A stretch of 20,284 nt of DNA from Psilocybe azurescens (lineage: Eukaryota; Basidiomycota; Agaricomycetes; Agaricales; Agrocybaceae). A program made the position numbers and the translations under genes. The first letter of the stretch is position 1. The number at the start of each line of letters is the position of its first letter. This document shows positions 1 through 10,400 of this stretch, in pieces. The notes beneath the pieces are model-generated. The model saw nothing but the letters and a program-made list of their open reading frames with translations. It made no database searches and had not been told where the DNA came from. The stretch is from positions 1-20,284 of the forward strand of contig JAJIRX010000315.1 in the NCBI GenBank assembly GCA_023853785.1, given 5' to 3'.

Positions 1-57
1 TTAGTCAAAAGAACAAAATTAAATTAAAAGAGTGGGAAAGAGACTAATAATACATAC

Positions 58-2911
58 CTTTAGATCCCATAGTGCCGAAGGACATTACACCATCGCGAAT
101 TTGAGCAACCATAACTTTGTGGTCGAAGACCATACAGGCGAATCCTGCGAATCGCTCCCATTCCTGATGGTGAAAATGACCGGTGATGTACTTGTTGCGA
201 AGACCTTGTGGTGATGGCTCCAAGATACAAGAGTCGCGTGATAGTAAAGGAGTAAGACAAATAGCTGTACTGTAGTTACATTGCAGTATGGCACGTTTTC
301 TATCGTCAGAAGTATAGAGGATGTTGACATCGAGAGGAGACACCCTAGACGGATTGATGAAGTTGTTGTAACGCTGAAAGACGACCGTTCATAGCATTCC
401 TTGAAAAATAATGATAAAAAAGGTTAGCATACTCGTACACAGATAGTATCTGCGTATAAGCGGATACCACATTACATACCCATAGTCCAACGTGGGGCAC
501 TGCTCGGACCATTGATAAAAATGGGCCAATTCCATAGCAGCGCTAACGTTGCCAGAGTTCCAGGTACGCAATATGCCGTGACTTGAATAAAGGAAAATGA
601 AAATGGGGTTCGATAGAACATTGACACAACGTACTTGAGCTTAGGCAGGCCCACATAGGTGTCCGCTAAGAGAGAATCCTGCAGTTCCGGTTTCTTAGTG
701 ACTTCACACTTCTTAGGTAAGACTCTGCAGATAGAAAAGAAACAAAGTATCAGTAATATCTAAATAACAAACAAAGCAACATGTACCAACCTAACTGCAT
801 ATTTCATTGTATCTTCTAGCAAGGTGGCACCTTTGCCTAACATGGGGGTCGTCACGAGCAACAGGGACAATATCCCTGAAAGTCGGACGTTTCCCGACAG
901 GCGTAGAAGGAGGAGCAGGGGTGGTTGCATGCGAAGCAGTTGCAACAGCAACTCCCGTAGCGGCACCAACTGGAATAGCAGGAGAAGTGGAGCCGACACC
1001 AACAGGAGCATGAGAAATGTCGTGTCGGTCGCACCAATGGATTCCAGGACTAACGAAAGCATGAGAAAGGCAAGAAGCGTAGATAACAGAGAAAAAAAAA
1101 AAAACATACTTAACAGCAGAAGACGATTGGACAGGAAGGTCCAGCGCAACGGACTTCGGCAGCGTCCGAAGCTCAGACAGGATCACAGAAGATGGCTGTC
1201 CAGATCGAAGTCGCTCTCTATTCCTTGCTTGACGGCTCTCTTCGAGAGCTTTACTGATTTAACATGGCGTTCAGGATCAACAATAAAGATTTATTTTATT
1301 TTTGGCTGAAAGACTCACGTCAACATCATAGCCTCTTCTTCATTGATAGAGTCGCCATTAGCAAGTACAAAGCGGATAGCACTCCCTTTGCCCATGTCAC
1401 TGTAATCGCGAATCGGTTAAACACACACATAAGGAGTTGATAAGTCGGAGACAGCAGGAAGACTTACAAATTATTGGAATTAACAGGAGACGAGAGGAAG
1501 GGGTTATTGCCAACGGCTCCGACGGCGACGGCAGACACAGATGGGCTTGACGACAGCAATGAGCATGAAATATATAAGACACGAACAATAATAAAATGAA
1601 GGATACCTGTCGGATGCTGCAGCATCAGCGTGATCCTTTCTAAAAGGAATTGAAACAGACCTGAACAGAAAGGCGATTAAATTGGAAATCGAGAGATGAA
1701 AGACAGAAGCAGACTTACGCGCCGTGGCCGTTGTCGGCAGGCTGTGCATCAGACGAGGAATGTCGCTTCACATTGAGAGCGGGTAAAAGTCCTTTCTCCT
1801 TCTTAATGACAATGGTAGGAGACCGATACTTGCCAGCAATCGGAGCAACGGCAGTAGCAGTAGGACGACCTTTACGAGAGGATTTATTGGTATTGTCGAC
1901 TCTTAGAACGTAAAGGGATAACACGATAAGGACATGGTGGAGTATAAGGCACCAAACAGAATGAACTAACCCTTTAGCAACGACTTTAATGCTAGATGAA
2001 GCGGCGTCGACAACAGCGGAGGCCATGCTATTTTTGAAGCGAGCATCAGCGCTGACGAGAAGGAAGAGGCCGTTAGATGTTGGTATAAAAAAAATTAAAA
2101 AAAAAGAGCACCTATCGCCGGCCGACATGGACGACCTCAACACCAGAAGAGGAAGAGTCGCCGCCAGCGGCAGGCACCTGACTAGCGGTCGGTTTGCCAG
2201 TGGACTTAGACACATTGGAGCGAACTCTCTTGGGTGGCGTAATTTGCTGGCTGAAGTAATAGAGAAAAAAAAAAAAAAGCGTTAAAACAAGATCAAACCG
2301 AAAGCACAATAAAGGAGAAAGTGAAACAGAAAAGTACAATAAAAATAAAACTCACGGCAAGTCCTCCTCAGACGAAACGATGGCCGCATCTTCCAGGACT
2401 CTCTTCTTGGAACTAACAAGTGCGTAAGCGTGATGACAAGTGTAAGAAGGGCAATGGTACGCACATCCCGCTTTTAGACCGAGTATTAACAGTACTGTTA
2501 GGTAAGACTGCCGCAGGGACATTGTTACTGAAGAGAAGTGTGAGTACAACAATATGGAGAAAGCAGTATGGCGAAAATACATACCGAGCGCGCATTCGAA
2601 GAGGCGACGGGATCACAACGGTTGGCGGTCTCATTGTCGGAAGACATAGACATAATCACATCCAAATCATAGAGGTTGGGATTGTCTACAATAACATCGC
2701 CATGACCAACATATACACGTATAGCCGACCTAGGCCTTCAGAAATAAGACAAAAAAAAAAAAAAAAAAAAAGGGAAGAGATCAGTTAAAAAGTAACTGGT
2801 ACGATCAAAAGAAAAACGCCGTATGATGCGATGGGTGCAGCATTACGCACAACCGTATGCGTAGCGATGCGTTCGGAAAGCGGGAACAGCATTGGGATCA
2901 ACAGAAACCAT
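58..2911 (-). CDS. Unknown multi-exon gene, 3' end outside window
   Basis: I do not recognise this protein. Reading from ATG at 2911, about 15 short exons can be joined: 2818-2911 (end uncertain), 2585-2735, 2465-2527, 2356-2412, 2112-2250, 1971-2051, 1719-1901, 1607-1660, 1468-1545, 1319-1399, 1110-1253, 791-1049, 635-724, 480-581 and 58-399. Introns have GTATG/GTAAG-like donors and pyrimidine-rich acceptors; one has a TGCTAAC branch site. The N-terminal half is rich in Ser, Ala, Pro and Lys, with short basic stretches (SKKRVLED, PPKRVRSN) that could be nuclear signals. The C-terminal exons look globular (SPLDVNILYTSDDRKRAIL, GHFHHQEWERFAGFACMVF). Reading needs one-base corrections near 2882-2884, 2112-2122, 832-834 and 388-389, and one exon phase near 2527 disagrees. 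The last exon ends in a donor at 57, so the gene continues leftward. The start is supported by a TATA box at 3038-3045. It may be a decayed copy or an intact gene with sequence errors. Confidence 0.5.
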
Positions 2912-3037
2912 ATTGAACAATTGATATAATGAAGCAGAGAGTATTGGGGAAAAAATAGAAAAGCAAAGGCAATTCAGAGGTGATTTGAAGCGGATAACAC
3001 GGTGAGTGCTGTCTAATCATGGAAAATATCGGTAGGG

Positions 3038-3045
3038 TTTTTATA
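3038..3045 (-). promoter_or_regulatory. TATA box upstream of the 2911 start
   Basis: The minus strand reads TATAAAAA here, about 130 nt before the ATG at 2911. A pyrimidine-rich tract follows and no in-frame AG acceptor lies immediately before the ATG, which fits a first exon with a 5' leader of about 100 nt. This is the main reason for choosing that start. Evidence is positional only. Confidence 0.4.
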
Positions 3046-3099
3046 GGTTTTAGGCTACACTGCAAGCCTTGCTTATCGAAAAAAAAAGAAATAAGGTAT

Positions 3100-3990
3100 C
3101 GCACAAAGCGAGAACAACTGATGACGCTAGTATCAATGTCCGTCGGAGTCCACGGATTAGCACACAGCAAGCCTTCCCTGGAAATTCAATGGATTCGATG
3201 AGTATAAGCAAAATCGCGATAACAAAGTGGCCACAGCAGAGTGTAGTTTACCTAAGGGATAAGCAGACGGTCCGACAAGAAGAGAATATTGGATAAGCAT
3301 AAAGATATGAAACGCGTGATGTAGCAGACAAAGCCGCCATCGTTGTAAGGCACGTCAAGTACCAGAACAGAATTGTAAGGCTCGTAATGCTCCACCGGAT
3401 GCCAAAAAAACATAAGCCCGAGGAACGCCCAATATCTGTATTTGATGTATAGAAGTAAAAGAAGAAAAATGGAAAAAATGGACAGAAATATAATCGTCAA
3501 ATGCAGATTATTAGCGAAACGGGAATCGAGATTGATAGAACACAATGTACAGCAATAAAAACATTCCTCAGATATGCGCGTAGACACAGCGATGAGAAGT
3601 AACATAAGTGAGTACCAAACATCGCCATCCAAAAGCATGAAAATGGTTGATATTGTTTTTGTTCTGATTGTGAGATGAAACACTGCATAGGATAATCAAT
3701 AATTCTGGTAAAGAGAACAGACATAAAAGAAAATAACGAAAGTACCGATGAAAATAAGCATCATTAGTAGAGACATAACACATTAGAGTTGCAGGTCGCG
3801 GCGATAGGGCCCATACAGATCTTGAAATACGGCCGAATGCTGACAAACATTCTTGTCAGGCGCAACCGAACATTACAGTTTACCTGCCGAAATGCCTATT
3901 CAATTATTGGAGCGAACAATATATCAAAGTCCGAAGAACAGAAAAAAGAGATATCGAAACAGGTACAAGATATTACAGAACGCAAAGAAT
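3100..3990 (-). other. Unassigned minus-strand coding-like segments
   Basis: No continuous gene could be built, but several minus-strand segments read like protein and are bounded by plausible splice sites. One at about 3308-3432 follows an acceptor AATACAG and includes HPVEHYEPYNSVLVLDVPYN. Another near 3600-3660 reads NKNNINHFHAFGWRCL and ends at a GTACTC donor. A third near 3125-3180 follows a TTTCCAG acceptor and reads LCANPWTPTDIDTSV. They could be the remains of a third gene upstream of the 2911 gene, or alternative first exons of it. Function is unknown. Confidence 0.25.
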
Positions 3991-4106
3991 ATAGTCAAAC
4001 TGCCGAGGGACATAATATCAAGTTTGAATATACCAAGTTTCACCGTTCAAGGTAAGGAAGAGGTTAAAAAGAAGAAAAAGAAAAGAAAAGAAAAACAAAG
4101 GTGCCA

Positions 4107-4114
4107 TATAATAC
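4107..4114 (+). promoter_or_regulatory. TATA-like element of the plus-strand unknown gene
   Basis: TATAATAC lies 61 nt before the ATG at 4175, giving a short leader. With the minus-strand TATA at 3038-3045 this makes the region a divergent promoter zone of about 1.1 kb. The assignment rests on position and sequence only. Confidence 0.3.
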
Positions 4115-4174
4115 AGCAACATATACACGACAGAATCACGAACAATACAAACATCGTGACAACAACCACAGTCC

Positions 4175-5359
4175 ATGGACCCCAGCTACGACTCGATAGA
4201 GGCCAAGGCCACGTTGGAGCAGGCGTACGCAGATGCACAGCACAACGTGAAAGAATCAACTGCAATGACGGAGTTCGACGTAAGTTCGCGCTATTATATT
4301 AACAAAACACGATACACTAACTGAAGACATTGTTAACAGGAGAACAACTACCGCTGTTGGTGTTCGTCGAGCAACCGCGTTCATGGCGCATAACAAGAAA
4401 AACCGAAGACGATATGATGGAAGAGGAGACATTCCATATGCACGGTATTATGTGCCGCAGCGACCTGCCACCCATACGCATTGGGTGAGTAATGACGAAT
4501 GCAAAGGAAAACAGATGCTGACCAGGGAAACCATGCAGGTCACATAATGCAAACACCCTAAAACACAGAGCAAGATATCTTCGACAAGCAGTAAGAATAA
4601 CTGGACTAAGTACGCCATCGTTCGATAACGACATGATCAACGTCAGAAGTTAAACCTCGATGATGGCCACTTACCTAGGAGAGAACATCAGGATCAACGC
4701 ATGGCAAGCAGAGCTGTACGAAGGACATAAAGCAATCGACATCAGCGCTCGCTACTTCACGGAACGAAGATTTGCACCTACGGAAACCGGGATGCCATTT
4801 GAAATGGGAGTAGATCCATGTGGCGTTCTCACTCGACTCCGTGGTACCGACTTTATACACGGCATGGATAACAAGGTGGACTATCTACAAGAATATGCCG
4901 ACGAACAAGGAAGAACAAGGTGAGAACCGTATCGAACACCATAAAAAAGGTACTCACTGTATAATAGCATGAAACGCGTCAGAACCAGCCGGCATTCGAG
5001 ACTGGAGACGTGGTACGGGCCACTATGTCCTTCGTAGCATATAAGAACAAGGATAATGTCGTGTCGATGAACGTTGTGCTGAAGGCATTAACGTTGATAG
5101 GAGAGAAGGTAGGCAACTTCTACAGCCTCACATCGAAACGAATCGTATTGCTATACAATGATATTAGAACAAATCCGATCGGAAACATGAAGCAGACTCA
5201 CCGAAGACGATGCAGAAGGTGACGGTCATCAAAAGAAAGAGAGTATTCGATGAAGAGAAGAACACAGCGCCACAGCATGGAACACATGTTCATCAGCAGC
5301 TGAACGGTGCCCACAAAGGTGACACACGTCAACTATTACAGTTAACATTACATATTTGA
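4175..5359 (+). pseudogene. Unknown multi-exon gene with in-frame stop, divergent from the 2911 gene
   Basis: I do not recognise the family. Exons by hand: 4175-4279 (MDPSYDSIEAKATLEQ...), 4340-4484 (includes LPLLVFVEQPRSWRITRK), 4569-4922 (includes NAWQAELYEGHKAIDISAR), about 4986-5108 (FETGDVVRATMSFVAYKNK), and a last exon from about 5207 that ends at TGA 5357-5359 with a basic stretch (VIKRKRVFDEEK). The donors at 4280, 4485 and 4922 are good (GTAAGT, GTGAGT, GTGAGA); the donor GTAGGC at 5109 is weaker. The reading frame has a one-base mismatch at the 4340 and about 4986 exon starts, and a TAA at 4651-4653 in the middle of exon 3 that no single-base indel explains. No catalytic motif or membrane segment is visible. 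It shares its upstream region with the unknown minus-strand gene, which suggests a pair. It could be a decayed repeat-family copy, or a working gene starting at ATG 4660 or 4663. Confidence 0.45.
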
Positions 5360-5775
5360 CACGTAGCACTACATATAATTTAATGTGCGTATAGCACTAG
5401 ACTTGAAATGAGACCTACAAACGCTATATTTTTTTGTAGAAAGTAGCAATAAAGAGTACTACCAATACAGAAGCCAGTTAAACATGTAACGACTATATGA
5501 AATTATCGAGAGACGACACAAAAGACTAATAGTATGTTGTACCAAAAACACTGCTGAACTGTATTCAAGCCAAACAGCTAAGGATATACGCTACGTAGGA
5601 CTGCATATCAACATCAACAAGAGTGTAAGAGTATAGGACAGTAGAAAGACATGCGGGAAAACTAAGGGCAACGGGAGACAACGATGATGGGGGAAGGAAA
5701 GAGAAGGAAAGAAATAAATTTCCCACACGCGTCCGTATAGCCCCGCCGCCGCAAAAAAAAAATCGGAATCAACCG
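5360..5775. other. Gene-free stretch between unknown gene and retrotransposon
   Basis: I see no coding potential here. The last 70 bases hold a short GC-rich CCGCCGCCGC segment followed by an A-run, then the 5' target duplication. Confidence 0.5.
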
Positions 5776-5780
5776 AGCGA
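5776..5780. repeat. Target-site duplication, left copy (AGCGA)
   Basis: AGCGA immediately precedes the left LTR and is repeated exactly at 12149-12153 after the right LTR. Five bases is the usual duplication length for Ty3/Gypsy integrases. It fixes both element ends and shows that the two LTRs belong to one insertion. Confidence 0.95.
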
Positions 5781-5915
5781 TGTTACGACAAGTCTTTTTC
5801 TTTTCTTTTCTTTTCCTTTTCTTTGTCATCCTTCACATCATTGATACAGCATCATCTGCTCTGATGAACTTTGTTTTCTATCATTCTATGAAACTCCATC
5901 ATATCTCTGATGGAC

Positions 5916-6021
5916 TTTCACTTCCATCTTTTATGATACATCTTTCGATGAACGTTTGATCTGTTTCCTTTCACTTCCATCTTTTATGATACATCTTTCG
6001 ATGAACGATTGATCTGTTTCC
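5916..6021 (+). repeat. 53-bp tandem duplication inside the LTR (2 copies)
   Basis: Units 5916-5968 and 5969-6021 differ at one base (unit position 41, T versus A). The same pair is present at 11826-11931 in the right LTR. Each unit carries GATGAAC, which also occurs at 5863 and 6044, giving four copies in the 220 bp upstream of the TATA box. By position this is the U3 promoter region, so the repeats could be activator sites; that is inference. Confidence 0.9.
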
Positions 6022-6086
6022 TCTATTCTTATATACATCTGCTGATGAACATTCAAACTTGTTTCAACTTGCTGTACAGTTCATAG

Positions 6087-6094
6087 TATTTATA
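6087..6094 (+). promoter_or_regulatory. LTR TATA box (U3/R promoter)
   Basis: TATTTATA lies about 31-33 nt upstream of AGCTAGTTCTT at 6120-6130. Transcription would therefore start near 6118-6120, which puts the 11-nt primer segment at the extreme 5' end of the RNA, as self-priming requires. The match between TATA spacing and the primer segment is the main support. Confidence 0.65.
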
Positions 6095-6239
6095 CCAGGA
6101 AGGATCCATTGTATTCTTTAGCTAGTTCTTGAGAATCCAACCTGCTTAACCTGCTCTACTCTGAACTTGAACTTGTTCTTGTAAACGATTGGTGGTTAGA
6201 TTACGCACACTGCGTGATTCTAACTTGAGATCGTAACAA

Positions 6240-6250
6240 AAGAACTAGCT
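6240..6250 (+). promoter_or_regulatory. Self-priming primer-binding site
   Basis: AAGAACTAGCT starts 1 nt after the 5' LTR and is perfectly complementary over 11 nt to AGCTAGTTCTT at 6120-6130 in the LTR, the predicted 5' end of the transcript. In Tf1 the first 11 nt of the mRNA pair with a site beside the LTR and are cleaved to prime minus-strand synthesis. The pattern seen here is the same in length, place and promoter spacing. Function is inferred from Tf1. Confidence 0.75.
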
Positions 6251-6308
6251 TCTCACTCTACCATACTGCTTCGTCCACAAGCGGTATCAGGAGCTTGAAC
6301 CAGACACC

Positions 6309-7416
6309 ATGACATCTCAACGCCGGAACCTTCTCCGCAAACTACGACACCGACGACAGTGGTGAACGAACGCCTACATCAGACGTTCAACCCACTACCC
6401 GAACCCCAGGACTATCATCTGGAGAAGAATACTTCACCGGCGCCTCTGAACCCTCTGAAATCTCTGAACCAAAACGGAAACACAAATGGTTGACCAACAA
6501 ATGATCGACGCCCGAAGACAAGGGAACTCTCTCTTAGCAAACCTACACCCTTCAACGGTGAACGGTTTAAGAGCAAGAAATTCCTTCAAGAATGTATCCT
6601 CTATATGGGGATCAACAAGGACACCTACGACACTGAACCAAAACGGATCGCATTCATTCTCTCTTACATGCAAGAAGGGAATGCGGTCATTTGGAAACAA
6701 CAATTCGTCCAGAACAAATTGAACCTTGACACAGGGGATATCGACTTACCGACTTACAGGGAATTTATCAACGAATTCCAGAAGGCCTTCAAGCCAGAAG
6801 AAGAAGACATCGATGCATTGGACAAATTAAAAATACTTCGACAAAAGAACCTGACCGCCGAACAACTAGTAACAAAGTTCAAACTACTGGTTGGAGAGGC
6901 AGGGATGTCTAATGACTCCAACACGGCAAACAAACTCTTGATAGAAATGTTCAAGACGGCGCTAAACCCGGGCGCTAGTACAGAAAATCATCATGTCTGA
7001 AAAGAAGCCCACAAAAATCGAAGAATGGTACGACAAAGCCATGACCTTTGACAGGAGCTATCGACTCGCTATGGCGATTAAAGGCCCATCTCAATCAAAC
7101 GCACAATTCATTCCCAGAGCCATGCCAAAGAAGGACCCTTTTGCAATGGACGTTGACGTCATGACCACTGAAGAACGAGCAAGCCTCATGAAAAGGGGGC
7201 TTGTTTTAGATGCAAACAAGCAGGACATCTCGCAGTAGATTGCCCTCAGAAGAAGAAAAACAATAACCCATTCATGTCGAAGGAGTTGCCGAAGAAAAAT
7301 GGACACCCAAGGACCTTCATGCCCATATCCGGGAGTTGAATATGGAGGAAAGAGAGGAACTGGCGAGTTTGGCGATGGGAAACCAGGAGGAGGATAACAA
7401 CACTGAGGATTTTTAA
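6309..7416 (+). pseudogene. gag: gag, frameshifted (capsid domain and zinc knuckle)
   Basis: Gag forms the particle that packages the element's RNA. The likely start is ATG 6309 (MTSQ...), followed by an acidic, Ser/Thr-rich N-terminus and a retrotransposon-gag region at about 6540-6960 (KPTPFNGERFKSKKFLQE; later SYMQEGNAVIW). A CX2CX4HX4C zinc knuckle lies at 7202-7243 (CFRCKQAGHLAVDC). The frame ends with HIRELNMEEREELASL and TAA at 7414-7416. Reading needs about six one-base corrections near 6320-6325, 6484-6486, 6539-6541, 6970-6972, 7191-7199 and 7295-7299, nearly all in homopolymers. No nonsense substitution was met inside a correctly framed segment. The pol frame opens one base back (-1) at the gag stop. 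Confidence 0.85.
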
Positions 7417-10400
7417 AATGGAGAACCGAATCGACGTCGGTCTCTCCACGATTAGGCATCTATTCTGTATTTATGGCTATGCTCGAGAATAAATCTATGC
7501 ATTTACCGATTTCATTCTCTGCCATAAAAACGGAAAGCCACAAATCGTCGAAACCTCAGGTCTAATTGACTCTGGAGCTGGTGGAAAATTCATCGACCAA
7601 AACTATGCTAGGAAGCTAGGACTCGAACAAAAACCCTTGAAGAGAAGCCTCACGGTTTACAATGTGGATGGAACTCTCAACAAGAAAGGAACAATCTCTA
7701 CCTTTGTAGAACTCAATCTTACCATCGGGAACAGAACGAACAAGGAAATTCTGTTTGTCTCCGGGCTGGGACGACAAAAGATTATTCTAGGACTACCTTG
7801 GCTTCAGAAACGAAACCCAGATATCGATTGGGAAACTGGAAGAGTTAAATGGAGAGTTTCCAAATCCATCCGCTCTACCACTATGGAAGAAGAACTGGAA
7901 GAAACTGAACTGATCATGGACACCACGGACGCCCCCACTCCGAGGGACTTCAACGCTTTGGTAATAGATTTTATCAAAGCAAAGACTCTGAAGAAATAGA
8001 TCAGGCATGGATCAATAAAACTACGGCTTCACAAACTCTGGCAATGGAACATAAAAACAGGACACCTGCTAAACCATTGGAAGAACTTATTCCCCGGACC
8101 TCCACGACTACCTTGGACTTTTCGACAAAAGGCAGCTGATCGATTTCCTATCTCAAGACCCTGGGACCACAAAATTGAACTGAAGCCTGGGTTCAAACCG
8201 AAACCATGCAAGGTCTATAGCCTCACCCGGAAGAACAAATCGAACAGGACAAATTTCTCAAAGAAATGCTGGACAAGAGATATATTGTCAAATCAGAATC
8301 GGACATCGCATCGCCTTTTTTCTTTGTAGCCAAGAAAGACGGAAAACTGCGACCTTGTCAAGACTATCGATACCTGAACGAATGGACAGTAAAGAATGCC
8401 TACCCTTTGCAACGGATCCCGATCTACTGGACAAACTCAAAGGAGCGAAATTCTTTACCAAATTGGATGTCAGACAAGGGTATAACAATGTTCGCATTCG
8501 AAAGGAAGATCAACGGAAAGCCGCCTTCAAAACGAATCGAGGACTCTTTGAACCCACGGTTATGTTCTTTGGATTATGCAATTCCCGGCCACTTTTCAAT
8601 CCATGATGGATTCGCTGTTCGAAGGCCGAAATCTCTGAAGGGTTTGTGATCATCTACATGGACGACATCCTAATCTTTGCCAAAAATCAAGAAGATTTGG
8701 CAAGATACGAACGAATTGTCCTGCAAAGGCTAAAGGATAACGACCTATACCTCAAACCAGAAAAATGTGTCTTCAGACAACAAAAAGTTGAATACCTGGG
8801 AATGATAATCGAAGAAGGAAAATCTCCATGGACCAATCGAAACTTAAAGGAATCCGAGACTGGCCTGCACCCGCTACAGTAAAGCAAGTCAGGGGATTCC
8901 TGGGATTCGAAATTTCTACCGAAAATTCATCAGGAAATTCTCTACAGTGGCACAACCCTGAACGATCTCTTAAAGAAGGACAAGAAATTCGAATGGACGG
9001 ACGCAGCTCAACGAGCATTCGACGAACTAAAACGACGATTCACAGAAGAACCAGTTCTCTCTATGCCAGACCCAAGCAAACCATTTCAAATCGAATGTGA
9101 CGCCTCTAAATATGCATCTGGAGCCGTTCTGACTCAACTCGATGGTAACGGCGAAAGACACCCATGCGCATTCATTTCGAAAACCTTCTCCGCAACGGAA
9201 AGGAATTACGAAATCTACGATCGGGAACTCCTGGCAATTGTACGAGCATTACAGGAATGGAGACATTACATTCAAGGATCCGAACATACAACGATTATTC
9301 ATTCTGATCACAAAAACCTGACCTATTTCAGAAGCCCAAGAAATCTGAACAGACGGCAAGCTCGATGGTCATTATTCCTATCCGAATTCGATCTGAAACT
9401 GATCCACATGCCTGGGACGAAAATGATTCAATCTGATGCCTTATCCAGAAGACCAGATTTCATACCGGACGAAGACCACGATAACGAAGATGTGACTCTA
9501 TTACCAGAGGAACTCTTTGTCAATCTAATCGACACTGAACTACAACAGAAAATCATTGATTCAGAAGAATTCGACACGGATATTGCAGAAATCTTGAAAG
9601 CTCTACTACAAGGGGGACCACCAAATTTACGAACAGATCTCGACGACTGGAGAACAGAAGAATTCAATGGGAAAAACGTCATTTTTTATAAAGACAAGAC
9701 GTATATACCGAAGAACCAAAATCTACGACAACAGGTGGTAAAATCCTTTCATGATCTACCATCGGCAGGACACCCAGGAGAACTTGAAACTTACAACGCA
9801 GTAAAGACACATTACTGGTGGCCAGGGCTACGATCCTTCGTTAAACAATACGTCAAAGGCTGCGGGATCTGTCAACAATTCAAAATTAACAGGAACCCCT
9901 CTCACCCGTCCTTCATGCCAGTAGCCGGACCAACTTCTACACGACCATTTGCAAACTGTTCGATGGACTTTCTAACCGACTTACCACCAGTTAAGAACAG
10001 CGCGGGACAGATTGTGGATGCGATTATGGTCGTGGTAGACCATGGGCTTACTAAGGGGGTGATTTTAATACCTTGCCGGAAAAAAAGGGAAACCGGGAGA
10101 GGCACTCGACGCAGAAGGAGCAGCTCAACTCTTACTCGACAATCTTTTCAAACGATTCGGACTCCCAGACAGTATCATCTCCGACCGAGATCCCCTATTC
10201 ACCGCAAAAGTCTTTCAAGAACTCATGAAACTCTTGGGAATCAAGTCAAAATTAACTACGGCTTATCATCCAATAGGAGACGGAACCACTGAACGATTCA
10301 ATCAAGAAATAGAAGCCTATCTATCCATCTACTGCTCGTCACACCCAACCGACTGGAACAAGTCAGTTGGAACGTTGGAATTCACGCACAACAACAGGAA

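Larger units (their letters stand above)
5781..6238 (+). repeat. 5' long terminal repeat (458 bp)
   Basis: Bounded by TGTTACGA and TCGTAACA. Compared by eye with 11660-12148 it shows no substitution; after the polypyrimidine tract the coordinate offset is a constant 5910, so there are no other net indels. It holds a CTTTT-type pyrimidine tract (about 5794-5825), a 53-bp tandem repeat, a TATA box and the segment complementary to the primer-binding site. Confidence 0.95.

Noticed and set aside
760..1149. 129-codon Leu-rich minus-strand frame
   Set aside because: It runs through an intron donor and is the wrong frame of Ala/Pro/Thr-rich exon sequence; its apparent hydrophobicity is a frame artefact.
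58..5359. CRISPR-like or bacterial defence system in the left region
   Set aside because: Introns, TATA boxes and the absence of direct-repeat arrays show eukaryotic genes; no such system is present.
6282..6294. CGGTATCAGGAGC resembles the initiator-Met tRNA primer-binding motif of many LTR elements
   Set aside because: It lies 43 nt after the LTR, lacks the leading TGG and has an extra G. The 11-nt self-complement at the LTR edge explains priming better.
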